64,000 nt of DNA, taken from the NCBI RefSeq assembly GCF_014694405.1, contig NZ_JAAUWV010000004.1, forward strand, positions 1-64,000, read 5' to 3'. Below are positions 7,947 to 17,088 of this stretch, piece after piece. This stretch comes from Pseudoalteromonas sp. S16_S37. Lineage in GTDB: Bacteria > Pseudomonadota > Gammaproteobacteria > Enterobacterales > Alteromonadaceae. The notes below the pieces were generated by a model. The model had not been told where the DNA came from, searched no databases, and worked only from the letters and a program-made list of their open reading frames with translations. Position 1 is the stretch's first letter. Each line of letters begins with the position of its first letter. A program made the translations under genes and the position numbers.

Positions 7947-8510
7947 ATGAGCGACCCAAGCACATTTACGCCTATCGTGTGGACTGAGCAAGGCTTGAGC
8001 AAACTGCTTAGCGCCTCTCAGCAGGGCATTAGTATGGCGATCACCCATGTGTCGGCGGGAGATCAAGCCTATGCTCCTAGCAACACACAAACCGCACTTC
8101 GCAACCAGCTACAAATAGTCCCCATTGGTGGTGCTGAAATTTTTGACGACCACCAGTTTGGCAAACAGCTGCGCTTTAGTGCCTTATTTGATGGCCCACA
8201 AGAATACCCAGTAAAAGAGATTGGTATTTGGTCAACTGAGCAGACCTTAGTGGCTGTGTACAGTGTGCCAAATAAGCAGCTGAACTATAAATCAGCCGAT
8301 GCCGCTTGGCTTGAGGTATTTAACCTCAGCGTATCGGCTCTGCCTAATGACAATATTACGTGTACGGTTGGGGTGAACAACGCCAACGTGTTTTTAACCG
8401 AAGAGCTGCTCACCATGACCTACGCACACGTCTTACAAAGTAAAAACTTGACCAAACAAATTCACCAAAACTTTTTACTGAACAAACGGTTAAGAAACGC
8501 CGGATTGTAA
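7947..8510 (+). CDS. Tail-fibre adaptor (gpH N-terminal domain type), module C
   Basis: 187 residues. Residues 12-45 (WTEQGLSKLLSASQQGISMA then THVSAGDQAYAPS) and the later VKEIGIWSTEQ align by eye with the 21407 product (FTQAGLNALLSATQRG, AYTPSKTQTAL, IREIGVF), so the two are paralogues. The family is the N-terminal docking domain of P2 gpH-like fibres; here it is a stand-alone gene with the long fibre following 9 bases later. It ends in a helix (LLTMTYAHVLQS...QIHQNFLLNKRLR) that could form a coiled coil with the fibre N-terminus. The ATG at 7947 lacks a strong ribosome site. Confidence 0.75.
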   Translation: MSDPSTFTPIVWTEQGLSKLLSASQQGISMAITHVSAGDQAYAPSNTQTALRNQLQIVPIGGAEIFDDHQFGKQLRFSALFDGPQEYPVKEIGIWSTEQTLVAVYSVPNKQLNYKSADAAWLEVFNLSVSALPNDNITCTVGVNNANVFLTEELLTMTYAHVLQSKNLTKQIHQNFLLNKRLRNAGL

Positions 8511-8519
8511 GGAATCATC

Positions 8520-11500
8520 ATGAGTATAGATTTAAAACTAACTGAAATTAATGCCATCGTCACCGAGCAAACCAACGAAGTCTCAAACCTAAAAACTGCC
8601 ATAGAAGACAGCTGGCAAGAGATAGACAAAGTACACCAGCTTGCTAAACAAAACCATCAAGCTGCCCGCGACTGGCAAACCAAAACCGGTAAAGTCACTT
8701 TTAAAGACTTAAACGACACAGAATACCAAGTTGATACGCTTGCAACGCTGATTAACGAAACACAAAAAATCAACCCACACCCAGAGGTAATGACCAAAGC
8801 TCAGTTTGATGCACTGCGCCAAATGCGCAAGCAGCAATATGCGGGCAGTGGGTTTGTGGAATGGGGGAAGTGTTACACCACTGAGGGTAATTGGAGTCCA
8901 CAGTGGATAAACGAGGGCCTATTTCAACCTGCAAAGGCACCTGCGTATAAAAATCAATTGATGACGGGTTCAGATGGTGGAGGACAGCAAGGGAAATCAA
9001 GTTCTAACTTCCCATTATGCTCAGTTGATGGCACGCAGTTACGATTGAGCTTTGTTAATTCAGCAAACCCAGACATTCTTAATCAAATTAACTTTCCAGA
9101 CGCCCCCGATGGCACTAAAACCTATGATTCTGCCACGGGAAAAGTAACCCAACATGCTAGTGCTGAAGAGGCGTTTGGTGGGTTGGTAACCAATGGTAAC
9201 TTTAGTACCGGTGATATTTCGGGCTGGTCTCTTAACGCAGCAAACGATGAAGTGTCAGTAACTAATGGGGTCGCTACCCTCACTGATATTGATGGAACAT
9301 ATGCATCGCTTATTAATCAGCAGGTACCGACAGAAGCTGGTAAAGAGTATGTGTTAAAGGTGTCGATTAAAGTACATGAAAACAACCACGTATTTGCTGC
9401 GTTTGGAGACACAGAATTTATTGAGCGTACACCTCAAGTAGGCAAATGGTATGATGTTACCGTTAAGCATGTTGCCACGGCCTCATCAACGCGTATCAAC
9501 GTTGGCACTAACTCGCCAACAGCGGTTGGTGAATCTGTATCAATCAGAAATGTATCGGTAATGCCCGTTACCGAACAAGTCATCACCTCTCGTAAAGACC
9601 TCGTTTTCCTTGAGTCGTGGCATGAAAAAATTGCCGATAAAGATGTGGTTTATCCACTGGGTAACGTGCAATTCGGTGCAAATACTTACGAGGGCATTGG
9701 CCTTGCCAGTAATTTAGTTGCACAAGGTTACTCCGCGTTTGGTGAATGGGACACCGATACCAAAGGGTATGGCGTAAAATGGTCAACTCTATCTGCCGTA
9801 AACCGCGTTAAGTTTTTAAAAAATCCTGAGCACAATATTTATTACGACCCAGAAGCCAAAGCGTATATTCAGGTACGGTACCGGGTTCGAGTAGTTGAAG
9901 GTTATGGCGACCAATGGAATGAATTACGTCCATCTGTGCATGAGATAACAACAGAGTGGGCAATTGCGGATAGGCGACGTATCACGTTTGCGCAAGGCTC
10001 ATCACAGAGTGTTACTTCTAAAGTGTTTGTAATGAAAGGTCATACGCACACCATTTACACTAAACAAGATAATGGCGTTGCTGAAGGGGAAGGTACAACA
10101 ATCGGCTCACTAAGCTATGGACAGACTAAACCTTTGACTATACCTATTGCGATAGTCCAGCGCTTAAACCAAGGTGCTTATCACCCAACATATAACCCGA
10201 TGGGCACGGCAAAAGTTTGGCATACAGGTGGCTTTTTAAAATATTGGCATGATGCAACCGGAGTTGAATTTTTGACCTCTCAAGCAGCTTGTTTTAACTA
10301 TTCTGCCAATGACACGCAATGGGAGCACGGTAAAGTTGCTTGGGGCCGCTGGGGTTCAAGTATAGAAAATCACAATGATAGCGTTTATGGTCGCCTAGAC
10401 CAATATACATACTATGATGCTATCTACGCAGGCCAAGTGGAAGACTTACGCCTAAACGCCAATAAATTAGATGTTAATCAACTGCGCGAAGATGCTTTAA
10501 ATAAAGCAATAGCAGGCACATTGCGTGGTAAAGGAAAAACAATATTCACCACTGTGAAAGCAAAAAAACTAGCAATAGCCAGTGCATATGCAGGTAAGTA
10601 TTACATAAACTTGTTTGGAACCGTTGATACACAAAATGGTTATGAAGTTGAACCTCAAAATAGGCCATTTAGCTACTTATATAACAGTATTCGAGGCAAT
10701 ATACTTTACCCAATATATGTTGAACCCAGCGGCAATATTTATACTTCAGATGTTCCGAGTGCATTATTAGAAAACAGGTTTCAGAATGTCGGGTCAAGCA
10801 CTTTGCTAGACTGGCAGATTGGAGATGATATTTATTTAGTAAACGGCGAGCAAATGACGAGTGAATTTGACTCTCTCCCGTGGACTGACATAGTTGGTCA
10901 CCCTGAGCGTATTGCGGAGACGTTCCCTAACGGCGTTGTTGGCCAGTGGTTGCCAAAGTTACCTGATAATTCGTATGGATATCCACTGAATAAAAAAACT
11001 ACAGATAGTAAGTTAAATGCGACTTATACTCGAGATTTAGGTGAAACTTGGACAAACTCAGACGTTGGTTTTGATAACATCAAAAATACCAGTTCGGGAA
11101 GTTGGCACCCTGATATTGTTGTCTTACTCAGCTATAAAACCCCTGCTTATTTTACTCAGGCCACCAGCCACCAGCCAGTGATAAGCACTGTAGGCAATGT
11201 GTATGCAACGCAAGCTAACTTAACAGCCTACGGCAACCGCTTACAACCGAGTTTAACGGGTAATGTGGGCACGCGAGCCAATGGTGCATTTATACACGAA
11301 GAGGTTGCGGTTAATAAACTCAGTAAATATGCTCCTACAGGTCAATTGACGTGGACACAATCTCTTGGGGATGAACCCAAACACGCGCCGCTGAATTTAG
11401 ATAGCCAAACAGAGCCATCAAGCGCGGTTAAAACATTGAGCACCGTAGTAGAAAAAAATGGCTTGTTATATTTGCAGTTTAATGGTGCAGAGTTGATGTA

Positions 11501-11867
11501 CGGTACACCCGAGTTTACAACAATAAGTGCTACTAACTTAGGCACAAATATGGTTGCGGGAAATCTCTACTATGTGCACCTTGATGCAGGTACAACCGTG
11601 ATGGATGGTCGTTATTGGTATTGTAAAACATCCTCCAGTGTTAATTGGAACGCACCAAACTGGGTGACTCAAACCAATGGGGCTGTGGGTGTTCATCATG
11701 CGCCAGATAGACATGAATATTTAATTCCTATTGACCCTGCATCATGGGGCGATGACCAAATTATCCCGATCATCAACGGTGAAAACACCAAAACAGATTT
11801 AAACGGCAATACCGTGAAAGTATTTTGCCATCACACACAACTTCCGCTGGGTATTGCCAGCCACTAA
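8520..11867 (+). CDS. Large tail fibre protein with carbohydrate-binding-like domain
   Basis: 1,115 residues. Residues 1-85 are helical (coiled-coil-like) and probably dock to the adaptor. Residues about 217-345 start NGNFSTGDISGWSLNA and have the length and pattern of a CBM4/9-type jelly roll, suggesting sugar binding. The long central part is aromatic and beta-rich. Near residue 800 lies ETFPNGVVGQW, a motif shared with the 1233-1937 product. The C-terminal 180 residues are paralogous to the fragment at 1-273 but carry an extra segment of about 75 residues. The ATG follows AAGGAATCATC. The chaperone gene comes 9 bases after it. Role: receptor-binding fibre of module C; the ligand is unknown. 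Confidence 0.82.
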   Translation: MSIDLKLTEINAIVTEQTNEVSNLKTAIEDSWQEIDKVHQLAKQNHQAARDWQTKTGKVTFKDLNDTEYQVDTLATLINETQKINPHPEVMTKAQFDALRQMRKQQYAGSGFVEWGKCYTTEGNWSPQWINEGLFQPAKAPAYKNQLMTGSDGGGQQGKSSSNFPLCSVDGTQLRLSFVNSANPDILNQINFPDAPDGTKTYDSATGKVTQHASAEEAFGGLVTNGNFSTGDISGWSLNAANDEVSVTNGVATLTDIDGTYASLINQQVPTEAGKEYVLKVSIKVHENNHVFAAFGDTEFIERTPQVGKWYDVTVKHVATASSTRINVGTNSPTAVGESVSIRNVSVMPVTEQVITSRKDLVFLESWHEKIADKDVVYPLGNVQFGANTYEGIGLASNLVAQGYSAFGEWDTDTKGYGVKWSTLSAVNRVKFLKNPEHNIYYDPEAKAYIQVRYRVRVVEGYGDQWNELRPSVHEITTEWAIADRRRITFAQGSSQSVTSKVFVMKGHTHTIYTKQDNGVAEGEGTTIGSLSYGQTKPLTIPIAIVQRLNQGAYHPTYNPMGTAKVWHTGGFLKYWHDATGVEFLTSQAACFNYSANDTQWEHGKVAWGRWGSSIENHNDSVYGRLDQYTYYDAIYAGQVEDLRLNANKLDVNQLREDALNKAIAGTLRGKGKTIFTTVKAKKLAIASAYAGKYYINLFGTVDTQNGYEVEPQNRPFSYLYNSIRGNILYPIYVEPSGNIYTSDVPSALLENRFQNVGSSTLLDWQIGDDIYLVNGEQMTSEFDSLPWTDIVGHPERIAETFPNGVVGQWLPKLPDNSYGYPLNKKTTDSKLNATYTRDLGETWTNSDVGFDNIKNTSSGSWHPDIVVLLSYKTPAYFTQATSHQPVISTVGNVYATQANLTAYGNRLQPSLTGNVGTRANGAFIHEEVAVNKLSKYAPTGQLTWTQSLGDEPKHAPLNLDSQTEPSSAVKTLSTVVEKNGLLYLQFNGAELMYGTPEFTTISATNLGTNMVAGNLYYVHLDAGTTVMDGRYWYCKTSSSVNWNAPNWVTQTNGAVGVHHAPDRHEYLIPIDPASWGDDQIIPIINGENTKTDLNGNTVKVFCHHTQLPLGIASH

Positions 11868-11876
11868 GGACAAATT

Positions 11877-12653
11877 ATGGAACAAACTAATAATGAGACT
11901 GCGCTAGCGGTCGACTCAACTGTGCCTGAAACACAAGCGATTAATGAACAAGCAAGCACTGACAGTGCGCAGCAATTGTTTGAGCAGCCAAGCATCAGTT
12001 ATGACGATGTGCTAACCAAAATGGCACTACGTCACCCACAGGAGCAGGTTGAGCAGGCATTAAAAGCGGCCATTGAGCAAGAGCAAGCCGCTCATGTTGC
12101 TGCATATCAAGCGTGGGAACTTGAAGTGGTCGAAGTGGAGGCGGCGCGTCAAGCTGCGCTGGCACACAATGCCAACCTAGATGCCGATAGCGATGAGTTG
12201 ATAGAAGTCCCTGAATTACCAGCTCAACCACAACTAGACTTATCGCTACGTCGCCAGTGTTATCGCACAGAGTATGTTGAGGTTGACCTTGCATTAACCA
12301 CCGAAGCAACCCCCGCACGTACAGAATATGACGACGAAGCTTTGGTCGCTTATATCTATCCAGCAACGCACGCACACAGTGAAGCGCAAATCGCACAAGT
12401 TAAGCGTGAACGCTTTAAGCAAACACGTATGCAAGAGCTTGCCAAACTGACCGTAGAAGTTGACGGGATGGAGTTTGATGCAGATGAGCTAAGCCAACAA
12501 CGTATGGCGCGCGCGCTGGTGGTCATGCAAGACGATGAGAGCACATCATGGATATTGGCAAACAATGACGTGGCGCAGGTGAGTAAAGCGCAGTTGTTTG
12601 AGGCCTGTAAATTGGCATCAGCGCAACAAACCGCATTGTGGGTTAGCCAATAA
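11877..12653 (+). CDS. Tail fibre assembly protein (DUF4376-like C-terminus)
   Basis: 258 residues, paralogous to the product of 283-987. It has the same ALRHPQEQVEQAL helix, a longer Glu/Ala segment, RQCYRTEYVEVDLALTTEA, and the DUF4376-like end (DADELSQQRMARAL, WILANNDVAQVSKAQL). It has extra residues at its N-terminus and in the middle relative to that paralogue. It follows the large fibre by 9 bases, which supports a dedicated chaperone for that fibre. It closes module C; 341 non-coding bases follow. Confidence 0.7.
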   Translation: MEQTNNETALAVDSTVPETQAINEQASTDSAQQLFEQPSISYDDVLTKMALRHPQEQVEQALKAAIEQEQAAHVAAYQAWELEVVEVEAARQAALAHNANLDADSDELIEVPELPAQPQLDLSLRRQCYRTEYVEVDLALTTEATPARTEYDDEALVAYIYPATHAHSEAQIAQVKRERFKQTRMQELAKLTVEVDGMEFDADELSQQRMARALVVMQDDESTSWILANNDVAQVSKAQLFEACKLASAQQTALWVSQ

Positions 12654-12754
12654 TTCACTATTAACACAGATTTAAGCCCGCTAATGCGCAACTAGAGTCG
12701 TTCATAAGTTCGTAGATGCCATTTTGAGTCTGTTTAGGGAGCTGAGCGTCACAA

Positions 12755-12813
12755 GATTCTGACCTTCGTCAGAATGACGGGTTGTTCGTCATCCTGAACT
12801 TGTTTCAGGATCT
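12755..12813 (+). repeat. 59-base double-hairpin repeat, copy 1
   Basis: It begins GATTCTGACCTTCGTCAGAA and ends TTGTTTCAGGATCT. It contains two small palindromes, TTCTGAC/GTCAGAA and ATCCTGAA/TTTCAGGAT. A copy with one base changed lies at 12849-12907, and separated halves occur at 19008-19033, 19299-19324 and 19360-19384. It resembles dispersed intergenic REP-like repeats. Confidence 0.85.
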
Positions 12814-12848
12814 TCTTGCTCTCAGCGCCCAATGCTGAACGTCAGCGA

Positions 12849-12907
12849 GATTCTGACCTTCGTCAGAATGACGGATTGTTCGTCATCCTGAACTTGTTTC
12901 AGGATCT
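12849..12907 (+). repeat. 59-base double-hairpin repeat, copy 2
   Basis: Nearly identical to the unit at 12755-12813, in the same orientation. The two are separated by 35 bases that include AATGCTGAACGTCAGCGA, whose relative (GATGCTGAG...) also lies beside the repeat halves at 19331-19360. Composite structure and spacing suggest one larger repeat family. Confidence 0.85.
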
Positions 12908-12994
12908 CAAGACCTTTTAACGACTCGCACAACGCAGAGGCGGGCTTTTTTGTGCGCGTTATTTGCCAACATTATTTATTTTAAGGAGTACACA

Positions 12995-13480
12995 GTGGCC
13001 ATATTGACTCGTGCAGGGCGCATTGCACTGGCTAAGTCCATTAAGCAAGAAGATATTTATCTGGCGTGGGGGCAAGGTGCAATTGAGTGGGATAACCAAC
13101 TTCCGCCAGAGCAAAGTGCTAGCACACAGCTAACCTCTACTTTAGGTTATCGCAAAGCAACTCGGGTGTTGTATTGCGAGGTAGATCAAGAAAACGGCGA
13201 AATTCAAGTCCCCAATGGGCGTTATAAAATTGTCGACTATCCAACCCCGCACTTGTATTGCCAATTTAATTACGACTTTGAAGATGGCTTATCAAAAACC
13301 GTTCGAGAGTTGGGTTTAATGGTAGGCACAAAGCCTAATGCCGATGTGCCAAATGGCAAACCTTATTTACTCCCCAGTGAAGTGTCGCAAATTGGCACCT
13401 TGATGCTACTTGAGCATCGGCCCGCGATTTATCGCGACCAAGGGGTACGTGAATCTTTTGAATTTGTAATAAGCTTCTAA
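12995..13480 (+). CDS. Tail-fibre adaptor-like protein, module D
   Basis: The GTG at 12995 is chosen because AAGGAG precedes it at ideal spacing; the product is 161 residues. It opens ILTRAGRIALAKSI, the same pattern as the LTPAGRAKIANAI adaptor of module B, and later has VRELGLMVGT matching the REIGVF/KEIGIW turn of the other adaptors. It is therefore read as a fourth member of the gpH N-domain group, although more divergent. It precedes a DUF4815-type protein by 9 bases and has no gpJ or gpI partner in its module, so it must dock on another module's baseplate or on another part of the tail. Confidence 0.6.
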   Translation: MAILTRAGRIALAKSIKQEDIYLAWGQGAIEWDNQLPPEQSASTQLTSTLGYRKATRVLYCEVDQENGEIQVPNGRYKIVDYPTPHLYCQFNYDFEDGLSKTVRELGLMVGTKPNADVPNGKPYLLPSEVSQIGTLMLLEHRPAIYRDQGVRESFEFVISF

Positions 13481-13489
13481 GGGAGCATT

Positions 13490-15517
13490 ATGCAGCCACA
13501 TATTTATGATCAAATCAGGGCAGAGCATCCTGATTACTACCAAAAGTTTGATGCTAACAAACAGTACGAACATATCCTGTTTCGCGCCGGCAAAGGTCTG
13601 CAAAGCCGAGAGCTTAATGATGTACAGCATCAAGTGGCCCATCAGGTCAAAGGTGTTGCCGATGCCTTATTAAAAGATGGCAATATTGTTTCAGGTGGCG
13701 GCGTTAAAGTAGAGCAAGATAAAGATGGCGCACGCGTCAGGCTTGCCGCCGCATCTGTATATATCCGCGGTGCGGTAAGGCCAATCCCAAGCGCTGAATA
13801 TGAGCTAGATATCAGTAAAGATACTGTAGTAGGGATCTTTTTAGAAAGCACCGTTGTTACTGAAGAACAAGATGTTGAATTGCGAGACCCAGCTGGTGAA
13901 GGCTCGCCAACGGTACATCATAACTACAACGAAGCAGGCGCGGCGCGTTTGCAAGTAACTGGTCGTTGGGGATTGTTAGAGGGGGCGCAAGCTGCTAATA
14001 CTGAGTTTTACCCTGTATATCAAATAAACAAAGGCGTGTTGGAAATCAAAGAAGCGCCGCCTCAAGTCGATGCTATTTCGAGCGCGTTAGCGCGATACGA
14101 TAGAGAGTCCAACGGGGGTAACTATGTGGTAGAGGGGTTGGGCCTGCATTACATAAAGACCGACAATGGTAAACAGCACTTTAGCTTACAGTCGGGCAAA
14201 GCCCATATTGCTGGGTTTGAACTTAGTTATGCAATGGCGTTGCCGGTGACGCTACCAGCTGATCCTGATGTACAAGTAATTGGTGCTGAAAAAACCAACC
14301 TTGAGTTAGTGGTAGTTGACGGGCAACAACAGCTATGGGCAAAAGTAGACTTTGCGCCTTTAAAACAGGTGGACCGAGCAAGTATCGACATTCGGGCAAC
14401 GCGCAATTTGAGCAGAGAAGCTGGGCAACTCCGTGATAAAAGCTTTCACAATACTGGCGTTACTCATATTGAAAAGGTCGAATATAACGAAATTGAGTAT
14501 GTTGAAGGCCAAGATTTCAAGCAAGAAGACAATCATATCGTTTGGTTGCTAGATGGTCCAAAAGAGCGACCTCCTGCGGGCAGTAGCTATCAAGTGACCT
14601 ATGTGTATTCTCGAGTTGTTAATACCAAAGAGCAAACCTTAAATAGCTTTAGAATTGATACATCGGATATAGGCGCTGACGAAACGATTCTTACTGAAGA
14701 AATTGAAATGGATTATCAGAGGTTTAACCCTCGGATTGATTTATTTGTAATGACCAAACAAGGTGTTGTTGAGCGTATAAAAGGCGCATCGGCACTGGAG
14801 TACCCCCAGCCGCCAGCCGCCCCAGAGCAGCATCTACCTTTGGCATATGTGTATCAATTGTGGGATGGCACGGCTCCACGAATTGAGTCGGTGGCGATTC
14901 AAGCTGTGAGCATGCTGGACTTGCAAAATATGCAGCATCAAATTCGCGATTTATATCAGTTGCTTGCTATTGAACGTCTGCGTAACGATGCCAATGCGCA
15001 AGAGTCTGCCAGTAAATATGGCGTGTTTGTTGACCCATTCTTAGATGATGACCTTCGAGACCAAGGTAGAGATCAAAGCGCCGCCATCATTGATGGTGAA
15101 TTAACGCTGCCAATCACCCCCAAAGTCGAGTTACTTGATGCTGAGCAAACACTATTACTGCCTTTTGAGCTAGAAGATGTGCTTACTCAACCAAAGCGTA
15201 CGGGTTCAATGAAGGTGAATCCTTATCAGGCATTTGAGCCCGTTCCTGCTCAAGTGACTTTAACACCGAATGTGGATCACTGGACCGAAACTCGTCAGCG
15301 CTGGAGTAGCCCGATTACACGCCGCTTTACGCGTGGTGGAGGCTTAGTTCAGCGCATTGTCACACGAGTAGACACCCAGCGCGTGGGGGTACAAACCCAA
15401 CAGGCAGAGTTTTTACGTCAAAGAACTGTGCACTTTACAATCACTGGCTTTGGTAAAAATGAGCAACTTGAGAGGGTGTTGTTTGATGGCATTGAATTAG
15501 TGGCGGAGGAAGCGTGA
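13490..15517 (+). CDS. DUF4815-type phage tail structural protein
   Basis: 675 residues. The N-terminus YYQKFDANKQYEHILFRAG followed by GLQSRELNDVQHQVAHQ and GNIVSGGGVKV is the signature of the DUF4815 family of phage virion proteins, known from large myoviruses and related phages. The middle is beta-rich with repeated VTY/YVYQLWDG segments. Near residue 480 a helical stretch (LQNMQHQIRDLYQLLAIERL) could trimerise the protein. The last 100 residues include a basic segment (RRFTRGGGLVQRIV). It probably forms a fibre or collar. This family is not part of the P2 tail set, so the module appears imported. Confidence 0.75.
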   Translation: MQPHIYDQIRAEHPDYYQKFDANKQYEHILFRAGKGLQSRELNDVQHQVAHQVKGVADALLKDGNIVSGGGVKVEQDKDGARVRLAAASVYIRGAVRPIPSAEYELDISKDTVVGIFLESTVVTEEQDVELRDPAGEGSPTVHHNYNEAGAARLQVTGRWGLLEGAQAANTEFYPVYQINKGVLEIKEAPPQVDAISSALARYDRESNGGNYVVEGLGLHYIKTDNGKQHFSLQSGKAHIAGFELSYAMALPVTLPADPDVQVIGAEKTNLELVVVDGQQQLWAKVDFAPLKQVDRASIDIRATRNLSREAGQLRDKSFHNTGVTHIEKVEYNEIEYVEGQDFKQEDNHIVWLLDGPKERPPAGSSYQVTYVYSRVVNTKEQTLNSFRIDTSDIGADETILTEEIEMDYQRFNPRIDLFVMTKQGVVERIKGASALEYPQPPAAPEQHLPLAYVYQLWDGTAPRIESVAIQAVSMLDLQNMQHQIRDLYQLLAIERLRNDANAQESASKYGVFVDPFLDDDLRDQGRDQSAAIIDGELTLPITPKVELLDAEQTLLLPFELEDVLTQPKRTGSMKVNPYQAFEPVPAQVTLTPNVDHWTETRQRWSSPITRRFTRGGGLVQRIVTRVDTQRVGVQTQQAEFLRQRTVHFTITGFGKNEQLERVLFDGIELVAEEA

Positions 15518-16752
15518 TGATCACAGCAAATGAAAACGGGGAGCTATCGGGTCGATTTACGATCCCCGCACAAACGATCCCCGCGGGTGAAAAAACCGTG
15601 GTGTTTCAAGGCAAGGGAGAGCATGGTTCACAAGGGTTCGCAACCTACACGGGCAGTGGTCAAATTCGTACCGAAACCCTAGCACAAGTAACAACTATTA
15701 CCACGCAACGTTTTGACCCACTGGCACAAACCTTTACCTTGCAGCAAAGCCGATTTATAGCGGCGGTTGAATTGTATTTTACAGACAAAGGAGGTGAGTC
15801 TGTGCAAGTACAGATTCGTGAGGTAGTGCAAGGCATACCAACACAAACAGTGTTAGCACAAAGCCGAGTAGCCAGCGATGATATTTCAATAGGCGCAGCC
15901 ACGTTGTTTGAGTTTACCCCGGTGTTTTTACAAGCCGGACAAGAATACGCGATTGTGGTGTTGACCGATGGGTCGCAGCATGAGGTAGCGATTGCCGAAC
16001 TCGGTCAGTTTGACCAACAACATGGTTGGGTAACCAGTCAGCCTTATCAAGTAGGTGTATTGTTGTCATCAAGCAATGCCAGTACCTGGACGCCACATCA
16101 AAACAAAGACTTAACCTTTAAATTAAAAGCCGCCAAGTTTACTCAACACACACACAGTGTTGATTTAGGGAGCGTTACCGCACAAAGCGTTAGCGACCTA
16201 ATGGCACTGGCGGTTGTGCAGCGACCAAGCTCACAAACAGACGTGGACTTTACCTTTAAAGTAGCTGGCAGTGACAACATCTTAGAACGCGCACAAGAGT
16301 GGTCGCCACGTCAGCTCAAGCAAAAACTGATTGGTAAAACCCTCAATGTGAGCGCCAATTTAACGGGCACCGATACGCTAAGCCCGGTGCTGTTTGCAGG
16401 CAGCCAATGTGCGCTGGGTGAGGTTGAGCAAAGCGCCGACTATATCACTCGTGAGATCAGCTGCCACAATGGTGGCCAATTTACGGTGAGCTTTGATGCG
16501 GTACTTGATGGCGCAGCAGCAATAGAAGTGTACTTATTAGATGATAGTCAGCCAGAACCCATCCTAATTCCATTGACTAAGTCTTCAGCCAGCGAAGGAG
16601 GATGGAAGCAATTTGATTACCTGCATACATTCAACGATGGCACCAATACGCCAGATGAAAGCTTATTAAAGCGGGTACGACTGAAATTGGTATTACGCGG
16701 CAATGAAGCACATCGCCCAAGAGTGAAAAACCTACGCGCATTTTCAACTTAA
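15517..16752 (+). CDS. Tail structural protein, partner of the DUF4815 protein
   Basis: The ATG at 15517 shares its A with the TGA stop of the previous gene and has GGAGGA 6 bases upstream; the in-frame GTG at 15514 is too close to that site. The product is 411 residues. It begins with a FTIPAQTIPAGEK beta segment, then RFDPLAQTFTLQQSRFIAAV followed by VQVQIREVVQGIPTQTV and TLFEFTPVFLQAGQEYAIVV. As I recall the family, this pattern is found at the C-terminus of DUF4815-containing phage proteins. The two genes would then be one ancestral polypeptide split in two. Beta-rich, no membrane segment; a fibre or spike component. Confidence 0.6.
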   Translation: MITANENGELSGRFTIPAQTIPAGEKTVVFQGKGEHGSQGFATYTGSGQIRTETLAQVTTITTQRFDPLAQTFTLQQSRFIAAVELYFTDKGGESVQVQIREVVQGIPTQTVLAQSRVASDDISIGAATLFEFTPVFLQAGQEYAIVVLTDGSQHEVAIAELGQFDQQHGWVTSQPYQVGVLLSSSNASTWTPHQNKDLTFKLKAAKFTQHTHSVDLGSVTAQSVSDLMALAVVQRPSSQTDVDFTFKVAGSDNILERAQEWSPRQLKQKLIGKTLNVSANLTGTDTLSPVLFAGSQCALGEVEQSADYITREISCHNGGQFTVSFDAVLDGAAAIEVYLLDDSQPEPILIPLTKSSASEGGWKQFDYLHTFNDGTNTPDESLLKRVRLKLVLRGNEAHRPRVKNLRAFST

Positions 16753-16761
16753 GGAGCAAGT

Positions 16762-17079
16762 ATGACCGTTGAAATTAATACGCCTAAGCGTGATTATCCG
16801 CTTCCTCATCCTAGTAATTTGCTTGAACAAGATGTGTTAAGGCTAATTCAAGCGCTGACACAAATTGATACCGATGTAGAGGCTCATGAACAGGGCCTTA
16901 GTCAACACCAAGAGGCGCTTACGCAGCAACAGTTGGCACTTGCACAGCAAGCATTCAGTAATGACGCAAAGCTGGCAGAGCTAAAAGCTCTAATAAATCA
17001 GCAACAAGCGGCCCACCACGAGCTACATCGCAAGCAAAAAATCAATCACCTACTTGGTGAAACCATCTACCCACTTTAA
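16762..17079 (+). CDS. Small coiled-coil tail protein
   Basis: 105 residues. It has an N-terminal YPLPHPSNLLEQDVLRLIQAL motif, like that seen at the start of phage fibre proteins lying downstream of DUF4815 genes. It is then entirely helical and Gln-rich (HQEALTQQQLALAQQA), consistent with a trimeric coiled coil. AAGGAGCAAGT precedes the ATG at 16762. Likely a connector between the DUF4815 assembly and the next fibre protein. Function is inferred from motif and position. Confidence 0.5.
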   Translation: MTVEINTPKRDYPLPHPSNLLEQDVLRLIQALTQIDTDVEAHEQGLSQHQEALTQQQLALAQQAFSNDAKLAELKALINQQQAAHHELHRKQKINHLLGETIYPL

Positions 17080-17088
17080 GAGGACATT

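Larger units (their letters stand above)
12674..12951 (+). repeat. Long imperfect inverted repeat, or terminator split by inserted repeats
   Basis: AAGCCCGC at 12674-12681 pairs with GCGGGCTT at 12940-12947, followed by Ts. Just inside the arms, GAGTCGTT on the left is matched by AACGACTC on the right. The arms are about 258 bases apart, and the space holds two copies of a 59-base repeat. Other modules have the same kind of AAGCCC...GGGCTT stem with a short loop, so this may be an intrinsic terminator opened by insertion, or the ends of a small palindromic element. No gene is visible in 12654-12994. Confidence 0.45.
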
